DNA from: Gleimia europaea ACS-120-V-Col10b | GTDB taxonomy: Bacteria > Actinomycetota > Actinomycetes > Actinomycetales > Actinomycetaceae | Length of the DNA stretch: 64,000 nt | Assembly (NCBI RefSeq): GCF_000411155.1 | Contig: NZ_KE150266.1 | Coordinates: 868,001-932,000, forward strand | Direction: 5' to 3' | Shown here: piece after piece, positions 34,572 through 43,842 of the stretch | Layout of the letters: every line of letters begins with the position of its first letter | Position numbering within the stretch: the first letter of the stretch is position 1 | Notes under the pieces: generated by a model | The model's input: only the letters and a program-made list of their open reading frames with translations | What the model was told of the DNA's origin: nothing | Databases searched by the model: none | Translations under genes and position numbers: made by a program

Positions 34572-36008
34572 GTGACCCTAATGAACTGCGCTCAACGATT
34601 CGATCTTCGCGACCCGCACGCGCGGCCCAAACTGCGCGTTTCGATTAGCGAAGTCGATGGGCCCTCCACGTTTCTTGAACTTTTGAACCGCCTTGAAGGC
34701 GCGAGCAACCTTTCGGTTTGGAGTGGGCCCGCGCTCGCTGCGGATATTCAGCCAACCATCGCAGGGGTTGGCATTGCGCTTGCCGTCGTTGCCACAGAGA
34801 AAGGTAGCTACGGCCTGGCACATCCAACTTTCAAAGAACTCTCCCGCGCACTGCTGCCAAACCCGCAGCCAGAAAATCCCGGCACAGTGCAAAATCAGCC
34901 GCATATGCAAGCTGCGGGTAAAGACTGGTTGGTGCTGGTCGCCGACGCAAACGTAAGCGGGGGCGAGGAGTTTTTTGCGCGGACGGGTTTACGCGCTCCG
35001 CTGGGGCTCATGTCGTTCGGTTTTGCTCCCGGCACGCCCGGGGCGCTGATATTGCCACGCGTTGCGTGGGTGGCGATGGGAGATGCCACGTGGAGGATCG
35101 AGACGGTTGTTGAAGCCGGCGGCAGGCAGCTCGAATCAGGCCCAGCCGCTGCTGACCGGAGTGAGGCAGTGCCCGACGGCACCGACGGACAGCCCAACTG
35201 GTATCTGGATCCAGGAACCATGTCACGCTCCGCGTGGAAACACGCCGTAGCCATGGTTGTGGACGAGCTACGCGCGGGCCGCGCACAAAAGGCCGTTATG
35301 GCGCGCGACATCACGGCCCGTTCAGACCATCCGATCAACCTGGTTGCAGTTCTACAAGAGCTTGCCGGCGCCTACCCCACCACCTGGACGTTCAGCATTG
35401 CCGGCCTCACCGGCGCGTCACCCGAAATGCTTGCATCCGTACGCGGCGGGCAGTTGAAATCCCGCGTGCTTGCCGGCACGTGCCCTCCGGGTGAGGGAAC
35501 GTCCCTGTGGGAATCCGCCAAAGACCGCGAAGAGCACGCCCTGGCGGTTAAATCGGTTGTGGGTGCCCTGGCCCCTCTCAGCTCTGACCTCGACGCCCCT
35601 GAAGAGCCGTTCCTTTTGGACCTGCCCAACGTCACGCACCTGGCCACCGATGTGAGCGCGAACCTCACCGAGATTGGCGCGGGCCTGGCACCCGTATGCG
35701 AGGCCGTGCGCGCCCTGCATCCAACGGCTGCGGTTTGCGGTGCGCCCACGCAGGACGCGTTCGAGTTGCTGTCCAAACACGAACTCACCGACCGGGGGCG
35801 CTACTCCGGTCCGGTTGGCTGGATCGATGGCGCGGGCGAAGGTGCGTGTGCAATCGCCTTGCGTTGCGGCCAAGTGCTTCCCGACGAGCACTCAATCCGC
35901 GTGTTCGCCGGCGGGGGCATCATGCCCGAATCCATTCCCGAGGTGGAACTGGCCGAAACCGGGGCAAAAATGCTGCCCGTACTGCAAGCAATCGGCCTCG
36001 AAAACTAA
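34572..36008 (+). CDS. menF: Isochorismate synthase
   Basis: The committed step of menaquinone synthesis, chorismate to isochorismate. The 478-residue protein has a variable N-terminal half and the chorismate-binding C-terminal half with TGASPEMLASVRGGQLKSRV, LAGTCPPG, SAKDREEHALAVKSV, LHPTAAVCGAP and GWIDGAGEGACAIALRCGQV (Mg-binding Glu). The start is a GTG at 34572; an in-frame ATG three codons later is equally possible. Salicylate synthases share the fold, but the many men genes nearby favour menaquinone. Confidence 0.9.
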   Translation: MTLMNCAQRFDLRDPHARPKLRVSISEVDGPSTFLELLNRLEGASNLSVWSGPALAADIQPTIAGVGIALAVVATEKGSYGLAHPTFKELSRALLPNPQPENPGTVQNQPHMQAAGKDWLVLVADANVSGGEEFFARTGLRAPLGLMSFGFAPGTPGALILPRVAWVAMGDATWRIETVVEAGGRQLESGPAAADRSEAVPDGTDGQPNWYLDPGTMSRSAWKHAVAMVVDELRAGRAQKAVMARDITARSDHPINLVAVLQELAGAYPTTWTFSIAGLTGASPEMLASVRGGQLKSRVLAGTCPPGEGTSLWESAKDREEHALAVKSVVGALAPLSSDLDAPEEPFLLDLPNVTHLATDVSANLTEIGAGLAPVCEAVRALHPTAAVCGAPTQDAFELLSKHELTDRGRYSGPVGWIDGAGEGACAIALRCGQVLPDEHSIRVFAGGGIMPESIPEVELAETGAKMLPVLQAIGLEN

Positions 36009-36052
36009 TCTTCGTTGCCGATCTGTAAAGACTTAAGGCTGGAGAACCCGGT

Positions 36053-36442
36053 TTAACGCGGCGAGTAGTCTGGCATCACCACGTAGATAGCGGGGAGCAA
36101 AATCACCGCAAAACCAATGGTCAACGCCAAGGGCGAAAAGGCGTTCAAGGCTAATGCGGTGAAAACGCCGCACACCACGGCCGCTATCGCTGCCACTAGG
36201 TAGATGCCGCCCGACCTGTAATACTCCACAGCCAGCACATTCGCCATTACCGAAGCGACGCAAACCACCGCCGCCCAAATCAGTGCTCCGCCCATCAAGA
36301 GCAACCAATCCCCCGCCCCGGCTTCGGCGCGCATGTGATGCGCTTGAAATAGAACCTGCTCGTACCAAACCAGGAAAGGCAGAGCCAGGCCAGCTAGCAT
36401 CACCAAAACAACCGGAATGGTGTACTGACTATTTCGCTTCAC
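36053..36442 (-). CDS. Small four-helix membrane protein of unknown function
   Basis: A 129-residue protein with four hydrophobic segments: IPVVLVMLAGLALPFLVWY, LLLMGGALIWAAVVCVASV, GIYLVAAIAAVVCGVFTALA and LALTIGFAVILLPAIYVVM. It has a basic N-terminus (MKRNSQ), giving a cytoplasmic start. No catalytic motif is visible and I do not recognise the family. It lies between menF (convergent) and htrA (same strand). Confidence 0.6.
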   Translation of the reverse strand: MKRNSQYTIPVVLVMLAGLALPFLVWYEQVLFQAHHMRAEAGAGDWLLLMGGALIWAAVVCVASVMANVLAVEYYRSGGIYLVAAIAAVVCGVFTALALNAFSPLALTIGFAVILLPAIYVVMPDYSPR

Positions 36443-36566
36443 GAGATTCTCCTAGATCTAAGCGCTACAAGCCCAATGCTACACGCGTCAAAAGAGCGCT
36501 TGCTACCCGCGCGAAGATCCTCGAAAGGGTTTGAAAGTAATGGCAAAAACTAGCTGACCTGTCAGG

Positions 36567-38186
36567 TTACTTCGCTTTGAGAACCACCTGCACTTCGATG
36601 ATCTCACCGCCGCGAGCAACCCCCAGCGTCACCGTGTCACCCGAGTTGTACCTGCGGACAAAACCTGTAAGGGCAGCAGACGAGACCACGCCGTTACCAT
36701 CGATCGATACGATCACGTCACCAGGCTGTAGCTTCGCATCCGCAGCTGCGCCCCCGGGCAACACCGACTCCACCTTCGCGCCCAGACGGGTTTCCTCACC
36801 CACCTGCACGGCCGAGGTAGAGATGCTCACGCCAAGCTGGGCGTGCACAGCCTCGCCTTTTTCAATCAGTTGCGTCACCACGTTCTTCACCAGATTCACC
36901 GGAATCGCGAATCCCAGGCCGATAGAGCCAGCTGCCCCCTCTTTACCCATCGACGCGATTGAGGAGTTAATGCCAATCACGCGGCCCTGCGCGTCAAACA
37001 GCGGGCCACCCGAGTTACCGGGGTTAATGGAGGCGTCCACCTGGATCGCGTTTGTCACCACGGTTTCTGATTGCGGCGACTGCTGTAAGAAGTACGGGAA
37101 CTGGTAGTTGAACTGTTCCTCCTGATCATTGGGCACGGCCGTCTTTACCGCCACCGGACGATCCAACGCCGAAATAATGCCCGTGGTCACCGTGTCCGTA
37201 AGACCGAGCGGCGATCCGACTGCCATCACGGCCTCGCCTACCTTCAGCTGACTAGAATCACCAAAATTGCCGGCAACTAGATCAGCAGGCGGGTTCTTCA
37301 AACGAATTACAGCGAGGTCGGTGGTGGGGTCGATACCCACGATCTCTGCCTCGTAAAGCCGGCTTCCACTGGCGCGAACCGTGATCTTCGCCTGATCGTT
37401 ATTGACCGCAGCGGAAACCACGTGATAGTTCGTCACGATGTTGCCGTTGCCATCCCAAACAACGCCCGAACCGGTGTCACCCCCCTCGCCCGTGCTGACC
37501 TGAATAGAAACGGTGGCGGGGCGAACCGCGTTAGCTACCGCCTGCCAGTCAGTGCCTTCACCCGTCACCTCGACGGTTGGGGTCTTCTCGCCGGACGGCT
37601 GCTGAATCTGTTGGCTACTAGCCGCAGGCGCAAACGTGTCCGAAAACTTCAAGGTAGCAATCGTGCCACCCACCGCGAGGAACGCGGCAAGCAACATTGC
37701 GATTATGAGGGCGCCCCAACCCGGCCCCTTCTTGGCGGGTTTGTCCGGCACTGTTTGCACATCCTGCGAGTATCCAAACGGTTGACCATACGCCTGCTGA
37801 GAGTAGCCTTGCTGGTCATAGTTCGCCTGACCATAACCTGGCTGGGCGTACGAGTCCTGCTGGCCGTAACCTTGTTGGTCGTAAGCATCTTGCCGCGAGT
37901 AGTTTTGTGCGCTCATGGGGGCGGAGTACCCCTGGAGTTGTGCCCGGCTGTGCTCCTCATTCTGCCTCTGCTCACGCGGATCCTGTTCCTGCGTATCCTG
38001 CTGGCCTGTGCCTTGCGAATCTGATGTTCGGTAGACGTAGCGCGACTGATCCGGGGTCTTTGCAGCCTCAGAACGTGCGGTCTGCGCTGGTTCAGTCTGC
38101 GGGGTTTCAGTAGGCTCACCCGGCGGGGTTGCACCGGAAACGGAGTCTGGCTCGCCCTCGTAATTCTTGGGACGCTCGCTATCCAT
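36567..38186 (-). CDS. HtrA/DegP-like membrane serine protease with PDZ domain and Q/Y-rich tail
   Basis: A surface-quality-control protease of 539 residues. It has a long cytoplasmic N-terminus (1-155), one membrane helix (about 157-177), a trypsin-like domain with H255 (VTNYHVV), D290 (PTTDLAVI) and S392 (PGNSGGPLF), and one C-terminal PDZ domain (about 440-535, LQPGDVIVSIDG). This is the usual actinobacterial HtrA layout. The cytoplasmic part contains degenerate YGQQ/GYGQ/YDQQ repeats (about 95-140), low-complexity and rich in Q, Y, G and S. The ATG at 38186 has AGGAG 5 nt upstream. Two TGTAC half-sites lie just upstream. Confidence 0.92.
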   Translation of the reverse strand: MDSERPKNYEGEPDSVSGATPPGEPTETPQTEPAQTARSEAAKTPDQSRYVYRTSDSQGTGQQDTQEQDPREQRQNEEHSRAQLQGYSAPMSAQNYSRQDAYDQQGYGQQDSYAQPGYGQANYDQQGYSQQAYGQPFGYSQDVQTVPDKPAKKGPGWGALIIAMLLAAFLAVGGTIATLKFSDTFAPAASSQQIQQPSGEKTPTVEVTGEGTDWQAVANAVRPATVSIQVSTGEGGDTGSGVVWDGNGNIVTNYHVVSAAVNNDQAKITVRASGSRLYEAEIVGIDPTTDLAVIRLKNPPADLVAGNFGDSSQLKVGEAVMAVGSPLGLTDTVTTGIISALDRPVAVKTAVPNDQEEQFNYQFPYFLQQSPQSETVVTNAIQVDASINPGNSGGPLFDAQGRVIGINSSIASMGKEGAAGSIGLGFAIPVNLVKNVVTQLIEKGEAVHAQLGVSISTSAVQVGEETRLGAKVESVLPGGAAADAKLQPGDVIVSIDGNGVVSSAALTGFVRRYNSGDTVTLGVARGGEIIEVQVVLKAK

Positions 38187-38259
38187 CGTGGCTCCTAAAA
38201 AATATCTGTACTTTTTTCAAAACAATGTACATGGTGACCCCACGTTCTGAGCGATTTCT

Positions 38260-40098
38260 TTAGCGCACCTGGGTTTTTTCTGGAAAAAGTGATTGCACGC
38301 CGGCGCGCACCCCACTGTGATCTGCCACCACGTGAATGATCCGCCCTCGCGGCCTGTCTGCAAGCGCCCTCGTCAAGGTGTCAAAAGCGTTTGCCTCCCC
38401 GGCGTTGTTGGCGGCGGTATTCGCACTTCCGGAGTTGGAGGAAGTGAAGTCTGCGCGCACGTATTCCCAGCCGGTGGCGACGGCAAGCGCCGCAAAATCT
38501 AGGCTGTGAGCGAGGGCGAAGAACCTTTCATACACCGCGCTTGGGGCAAGGCCATGTTCGAGCGACTGGAAGATGCGTCCCCCACCGTCGTCTATCACCA
38601 CCACGTCCACATTCGGCGCCGCCTGCCCCACGGGGAGGAGGAGCGAACCAATGTCGTGCATGAACGTGAGGTCTCCAACCAATGCGCGCACGGGACAATC
38701 AAGCCCGTACGCAATGCCTTTTGCCGTTGCGATCGTGCCGTCGATTCCCGCCTGACCGCGCGCCGCGAACACCCCTTTCGCACCATTACCCACGGGAGAA
38801 TCTGCCGCCAAATCCACGTACCTGATCGAATTTGAAGCGCCCAGGACGAGGGCGTGGCCCCCATCGGCCGGGCCGTCCACACGCGAGGCACGCGCGTAGG
38901 CGTCCCAAACCGCGCGGGCGGCGATAACGCCGTGCGGTATTGGCTGGTTAACGCCGATGTTGGAATCCGCCTCGCATGGACTATTGCCCTGCCAGTTGTC
39001 CTCATCGAGGCAGGAGGAGGCAAGCTGGCTGAGTTCGCGCGCTTGAATCCAGTGGCCAATGTTTTGGGCGTGGCAGGCCCAACTTTTTGCCCAAGCGTCC
39101 TCCGCCATCTTCTGTTTGGCGGGGGCGAGTTTTTCAACAACGAGGTCGGCGCTACCGGCAACATCAGGGTATTCGCGGGCAGTTGAAGCCACCACCACGC
39201 GGGCAGGGCCGGCCAGTAGGCGGGAGACGGGGCGGGACAAGCTGGGATGTCCCAGCACCACTATCTGCTCGATTTCACCGGCAAACCGGGTGAGCATTTG
39301 CTGTTGGAAGCCGCTGAAAGCGGGCGATCCGAAGGCGCCAGAAGAGGGCTCCGCCAAGAGGGGAACTCCAGCTGCCTGGGCCAGCTGCGCCGCCCCCTCG
39401 GCCTTGTCACCGGCAACGATGACCGTGCGCAGGTCGCGCACTGCGTCCTCCCACGCAGTCGCAACCGGCTCACGCGCAACAAGCCGGGCGGGGGCGCCCG
39501 CATCCAAATCTGCTACCGCCGGCGCGCCCTCCGGCGTCAGCGGATCGCGCAAGCCGATATTAATATGCGCCGGGCCACCCACCCCGCGCGCGCCCACGGC
39601 CTGCCCCACCAGGCGCCGAACCCGGGCCACAAATGCTTGCGCGGCGCCGTCCTCGTAAATCGAACGAGTATCCGGGCTAATCCCCACGCCCGCCGGCACA
39701 TCCAGCTGCGCCACCACGTGCTTGCCAAACAGCGCCGACTGGTCCGTGGTCTGGGACGCGCCCACGCCCCTCATTTCAAAGGGTCGATCTGCCGAAATCA
39801 CAATGAGTGGGGTGCTCGTGTGGAACGCCTCGATCACTGCGGGTAGCAGGTGAGCGGGGGCCGTACCCGATGTTGTTACCACCGCGACGGGAGCCTTCGA
39901 AGCCTGCGCAAGACCCAGCGCGAAGAACCCTGCGCTACGCTCATCAAACACGGGGTGCGCGCGCACCATTGCGCTCTGTTCCGCACTAGCTATCGCGTAC
40001 GCGAGCGGAGCGCTACGCGAACCCGCAGCCACAACAAAATCGCGCACGTACGGAGCCAGCGCCGCAACCAGCCAGCGCGCGTCAACAGAAGCAGGCAT
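38260..40098 (-). CDS. menD: SEPHCHC synthase
   Basis: This ThDP enzyme joins isochorismate with 2-oxoglutarate, with loss of CO2, in menaquinone synthesis. The protein of about 612 residues has FVVAAGSRSAPLAYAIA, the substrate-binding HPVFDERSAGFFALGLAQ, TTSGTAPAHLLPAVIEA (ThDP-activating Glu), RPFEMRGVGASQTTDQ and the metal/diphosphate block VVVIDDGGGRIFQSLEHG. I prefer the ATG at 40098, preceded by GGAGAGG; the GTG at 40113 overlaps the menC stop but has a weaker ribosome site. It follows menC in the same operon. Confidence 0.92.
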   Translation of the reverse strand: MPASVDARWLVAALAPYVRDFVVAAGSRSAPLAYAIASAEQSAMVRAHPVFDERSAGFFALGLAQASKAPVAVVTTSGTAPAHLLPAVIEAFHTSTPLIVISADRPFEMRGVGASQTTDQSALFGKHVVAQLDVPAGVGISPDTRSIYEDGAAQAFVARVRRLVGQAVGARGVGGPAHINIGLRDPLTPEGAPAVADLDAGAPARLVAREPVATAWEDAVRDLRTVIVAGDKAEGAAQLAQAAGVPLLAEPSSGAFGSPAFSGFQQQMLTRFAGEIEQIVVLGHPSLSRPVSRLLAGPARVVVASTAREYPDVAGSADLVVEKLAPAKQKMAEDAWAKSWACHAQNIGHWIQARELSQLASSCLDEDNWQGNSPCEADSNIGVNQPIPHGVIAARAVWDAYARASRVDGPADGGHALVLGASNSIRYVDLAADSPVGNGAKGVFAARGQAGIDGTIATAKGIAYGLDCPVRALVGDLTFMHDIGSLLLPVGQAAPNVDVVVIDDGGGRIFQSLEHGLAPSAVYERFFALAHSLDFAALAVATGWEYVRADFTSSNSGSANTAANNAGEANAFDTLTRALADRPRGRIIHVVADHSGVRAGVQSLFPEKTQVR

Positions 40099-40112
40099 AA
40101 CCCTCTCCGCCA

Positions 40113-41174
40113 CTACAGGCAGTGAACCATTTCCTCAAGCCTATCGAGCCACCGCGTGAGGTGCGCCGCCTCGCCACGGCTATGTGGCAAGAACGACACG
40201 GCCGCCTCATCAATTTCAATTTCTCGAGGCGCGATCATTCCACCTACCGGTCGTAGCGGCGTCTTGGTGACGTCGGCGGTGAACATTTGCGCGGTTGCGA
40301 GGCCACAGGCAAAGGGAAGTTCGTCCAACGCTGCCGCGCACTCCACGCCGCGAGCGAGACCCACCGACGAGTCCAGGGCAGAAGATACAACCGCTGGCAA
40401 TCCTGCCCGCGCAACCACATCAATCAGCCGCTTCGCTCCGCCCAGAGGCTGCACCTTTACGATTACCAGATCCGCCGCCTCCGCGCGCGCCACCGCAAGC
40501 GGATCCGATGCGCGGCGCACCGACTCATCCGCCGCAATCCGCACGCTCACCTGCTGGCGCACGCGCGCCAACTCCTCCACGGTTGCGCACGGCTGCTCCA
40601 CATATTCGAGGTCTGCCCCTCCCCCGCTCTGGCACGCCCGGTTCAGCTCGCGAATCGCCGCCAAAGCTTGGGGCACGTCCCACGCCGCGTTCGCATCTAC
40701 GCGGATCTGCCCCGTCGGACCGAGGGCGTCGCGCACCGCTTCGATACGCGCGCAATCCTCGCTAATGGTCGAGTTCGGATCCGCCACCTTCACTTTGACC
40801 GTGCGCGCACCACCCGAATTCTTCACAATGTCGAACGCCACCTGCGGATCCACCACCGGCACCGTCGCATTAACCGGCACGGCCTCGCGCTTACGCGGTA
40901 GCGGCTCACTTCGCGCGGCCTCAAGTCCGGCGCGCAACCACTGCGCGGATTCGCGAGCGTCATAATCCCAAAACGGTGACACCTCTGCCCAACCGCCCGG
41001 CCCGCGCAAAATCAGACCGTCGCGCACGGTGATACGCCGAAACTTGTTCTTTAACGGCAACCGAAAATAGAGCAGACGGTCGATTCCTTCAAACACGTTC
41101 ACAACCGAGGCGGGAAGCGCCTCAATCGCGACCTCAAAAAGCCGGGCAGAATCCGTGGGGAGCGCATCATTCAC
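40113..41174 (-). CDS. menC: o-Succinylbenzoate synthase
   Basis: This enolase-superfamily dehydratase makes o-succinylbenzoate from the MenD product after MenH. The 353-residue protein has the barrel residues VKVKVAD (catalytic Lys), IRVDANAAWD, LEYVEQPCA, IAADESVRR (metal Asp/Glu/Asp) and VIVKVQPLGGAKR (second Lys), as in actinobacterial MenC. It is followed directly by menD. The menH hydrolase that should act between them was not found nearby. Confidence 0.92.
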   Translation of the reverse strand: MNDALPTDSARLFEVAIEALPASVVNVFEGIDRLLYFRLPLKNKFRRITVRDGLILRGPGGWAEVSPFWDYDARESAQWLRAGLEAARSEPLPRKREAVPVNATVPVVDPQVAFDIVKNSGGARTVKVKVADPNSTISEDCARIEAVRDALGPTGQIRVDANAAWDVPQALAAIRELNRACQSGGGADLEYVEQPCATVEELARVRQQVSVRIAADESVRRASDPLAVARAEAADLVIVKVQPLGGAKRLIDVVARAGLPAVVSSALDSSVGLARGVECAAALDELPFACGLATAQMFTADVTKTPLRPVGGMIAPREIEIDEAAVSFLPHSRGEAAHLTRWLDRLEEMVHCL

Positions 41175-41305
41175 AACCCCATTTTGCCAAACTCGCGCAC
41201 ATTTCGTGGCCCTGCCGGGCCCCGGCTCACCTTCGGTGAAAGTCTGGCGCGCGGCACGGCAAATCCGCGCAAGCCCGCGTGGGCACGTGTGGGTAAGCTT
41301 AAGGC

Positions 41306-41650
41306 ATGACGATCATCGCATTCGTACTGGGCCTCGCGGCCCTCATCGCAACCCTATGGCTACGCAAAGACACGCCCTCTTCGCGGGCGTGGGAAACGGA
41401 AAACGGCATCGTGGATGAACGATTCGCCTTCGTTTTCCTCCCCAGCTTCACCATTTTGCTGTTTGGCTTGGGCATCATTGGGCTATCAGGGCTGTTCAGC
41501 GAGCTCAGCGCAGGCGTACGGCTACTGTTTATCCTCGGTTGTCTACTGTCCGCAGTAGGTGCATTCGGCACCGTGGCCGGCCTGTTCTCAAACAAGTACC
41601 CGCTGTGGCTGCTACCAAAGTGGAGGCTGGAAAGTCCGTATCGCAAGTAG
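41306..41650 (+). CDS. Small membrane protein of unknown function
   Basis: A 114-residue protein with an N-terminal hydrophobic segment (IIAFVLGLAALIATLWL), a short polar loop (RKDTPSSRAWETENGIVDER), then two or three further hydrophobic stretches (FVFLPSFTILLFGLGIIGL, LLFILGCLLSAVGAFGTVAG) and a basic tail. No family is recognised. It is convergent with the beta-galactosidase gene, 5 bp apart. Confidence 0.55.
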   Translation: MTIIAFVLGLAALIATLWLRKDTPSSRAWETENGIVDERFAFVFLPSFTILLFGLGIIGLSGLFSELSAGVRLLFILGCLLSAVGAFGTVAGLFSNKYPLWLLPKWRLESPYRK

Positions 41651-41655
41651 GCTAC

Positions 41656-43818
41656 CTAGCGGCTTAGGATTGCCATTGCGGAGCGAGGTGCGAGGACGGC
41701 GTGGCCCGTCGCATCCGCCTGCGAAATCAGGTCAAACCCGGTAACGCCAGACAGTTGTACAGCCTTGTCAGAGTGGTTCATGTAGAACGTGACCGGCCCG
41801 CGCGTCACCCTCTCCACGCCATCAGGTAGCGTCATGCCGCTCATGTCCAGGCGGGCAAACGCGCCCAGCACGCGCGCGAGGGCCGCCCTCCCCGTCGCAT
41901 CCAGATCCGTTGCCACATACCACGCGCTACCCTTAGCGATTCGTCTGCGAGTGATTGCCGGCCATCCTCCAAGATCTGACTCGTAGCCAAACTGAGCCAT
42001 CACCTCGACCTCGTCATTTAGCCACATTGGGTCAGTGAAGTCGCTGGCTTCGCTTGTTGCCATCACGTACTCGGCCCGCTCGCCGCCGCGCGGGTTGGGC
42101 CGGGGCGTGCCAATCTGATCCAGCGCCCGCTTCAGCTCTTCGGAGCGAACCTCCAAGTTGTGAAAGCCTTGCTTGGCGGGCACTTGCACCGCCCTCGTAA
42201 TCCGGTCAACGCGCGGATCCACTTCGTCCAAGTTTGGAATATTCCAACGCTGCGCATTTGGCGAAGCCACAGCGTGCTGAGTCACGCGGACTCCCAGCAG
42301 ATTCGATAGCGACCCTAAGTATCCGCCCAAAATCGCGCGGCCAAACTCATCAACCACGCCTGTAGGAGCCGCAACCAGCACCTGCGCGCCGCGCTCAGCT
42401 TCGGCTTGAAGGCGCGCACTGAAATGCGGGTAATCGATGAACAGCTCGGGCACAATCACGAGGTCGTAGCCGGCCAGGTCATCGTCAATACCAACCACGT
42501 CGGCGACAATGTTCATCTCCCACAGGGTTCGGTGCCACGCCCGCGCCCCATGCATAGCCGGCGGCAGGCTGTCGGGACCAACCACAGCGGCCCGCGCCCG
42601 CATACTTTCCCAATCCGCCACGATGCAGGCCCTTGCCTGCACCCGCTGCCCCACCACCGGGGTTAGCCGGTGCAAATACTGACCTAGCTGAACCACTTCT
42701 GCCCACGTCTGCGCGTTTTTACCCGCGTGCGCCACCATCGCAGAGTGCATCATTTCCGCTCCGCCTGGACTTTGCCGCCACTGGAAATGCAGCACGCCAT
42801 CCGCGCCGTGTGCCACGCGCGAAAGTGACCAGAGGGCCAGCTGGCCGGGCCGCTTCGGGCTGTTTTCCGGCCGCCACTGCACTGCGCCCGGCGTTTGCTC
42901 CATCAGCAAGAACGGCTGGCCGCCGCGATATCCGCGCATGAGGGCGGAGGTGAACGCGACCTCGTGCGCACTACCGGCAAGCGCGGGATCCGGGTAGGAG
43001 TCATCCGCCACGACATCTAGGTGCTTCGCCCACTCGCGCCCATTAGTGAAAGGAAATTCGCCCATGAAATTCGTGGTTACCGGAATCGAGGGATCAACCT
43101 CACGCACCTTTTGCACCTCGGCTATGCACAGGCCGCGAAGCTGACTGTCCGCGAAGCGCGCGTGATCCAGAACCTGCGACGAGTTATGCTGCGCGGGCAT
43201 CTTGCGCGGTAAGTACACGTCCGTGAAATCATTGTAGGTTTGGGACCAAAAACTCGTATTCCACGCGTGATTAAGCGCCTCGATAGAACCGTATTTTTCC
43301 CGCAACCACGCCTGAAACTCGCCCTCACAGGCAGTGCAGTAACAGCCGTGTACGTGGCAGCCGTACTCGTTGTTGATGTGCCACATGACGAGGGCGGGGT
43401 GGTCGGCAAACTCCCTCGCAAGCGCGCCTGCGAGCGCCACTGACCGTTCCTTGTAGGCGGGGTTGGAGGGGCAGTACTGCTGGCGTGAGCCGAAAGACAG
43501 GCGCACTCCGGCCTCGTCTACGGGCAGGGATTCGGGGTACTGGCGGGCCATCCACACGGGTGGAGAGGCGGTGCCGGTGGCCAGGTCCACGTAGATGCCG
43601 GCCGCAGCGCACTGGTCCATGATTTCGCGGAGCCACGCGAAATTGTAATGGCCGGGGCGCGGCTCCAGTTTTGCCCACGAGAACACGCCGAGCGTCACCA
43701 GGTTCACCCCGGCCTCGCGCATCAGTTCAATGTCTTCCCGCACGGTTTCGGCGGGCCACTGCTCGGGATTCCAATCGCCTCCGTAGCAAAGTTCATTTGT
43801 GGGCAGAATCGAGTTCAT
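41656..43818 (-). CDS. GH42 beta-galactosidase
   Basis: A 720-residue glycoside hydrolase family 42 enzyme, which releases galactose from beta-galactosides, usually oligosaccharides taken into the cell. It opens with YGGDWNPEQWP, followed by ATGTASPPVWMA, the acid/base Glu in MWHINNEYGCHVH, a zinc-type cysteine cluster (CHVHGCYCTAC) and the nucleophile Glu in FLLMEQTPGAVQW, then the trimerisation and C-terminal domains. No signal peptide. No lactose transporter or regulator adjoins it. AAAGGA stands before the ATG at 43818; argF lies 24 bp upstream in the same direction. Confidence 0.93.
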   Translation of the reverse strand: MNSILPTNELCYGGDWNPEQWPAETVREDIELMREAGVNLVTLGVFSWAKLEPRPGHYNFAWLREIMDQCAAAGIYVDLATGTASPPVWMARQYPESLPVDEAGVRLSFGSRQQYCPSNPAYKERSVALAGALAREFADHPALVMWHINNEYGCHVHGCYCTACEGEFQAWLREKYGSIEALNHAWNTSFWSQTYNDFTDVYLPRKMPAQHNSSQVLDHARFADSQLRGLCIAEVQKVREVDPSIPVTTNFMGEFPFTNGREWAKHLDVVADDSYPDPALAGSAHEVAFTSALMRGYRGGQPFLLMEQTPGAVQWRPENSPKRPGQLALWSLSRVAHGADGVLHFQWRQSPGGAEMMHSAMVAHAGKNAQTWAEVVQLGQYLHRLTPVVGQRVQARACIVADWESMRARAAVVGPDSLPPAMHGARAWHRTLWEMNIVADVVGIDDDLAGYDLVIVPELFIDYPHFSARLQAEAERGAQVLVAAPTGVVDEFGRAILGGYLGSLSNLLGVRVTQHAVASPNAQRWNIPNLDEVDPRVDRITRAVQVPAKQGFHNLEVRSEELKRALDQIGTPRPNPRGGERAEYVMATSEASDFTDPMWLNDEVEVMAQFGYESDLGGWPAITRRRIAKGSAWYVATDLDATGRAALARVLGAFARLDMSGMTLPDGVERVTRGPVTFYMNHSDKAVQLSGVTGFDLISQADATGHAVLAPRSAMAILSR

Positions 43819-43842
43819 CGCTAGATCCTTTGCTTTCTAGGT

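Noticed and set aside
38207-38231. TGTAC and GTACA half-sites upstream of htrA as an operator
   Set aside because: Arms are only 5 bp with a 15-bp spacer, and each half is itself close to self-complementary; too weak to list as a site.
39059-39846. Overlapping plus-strand frames of about 200 codons opposite menD
   Set aside because: Shadows of menD in high-GC DNA without motifs.
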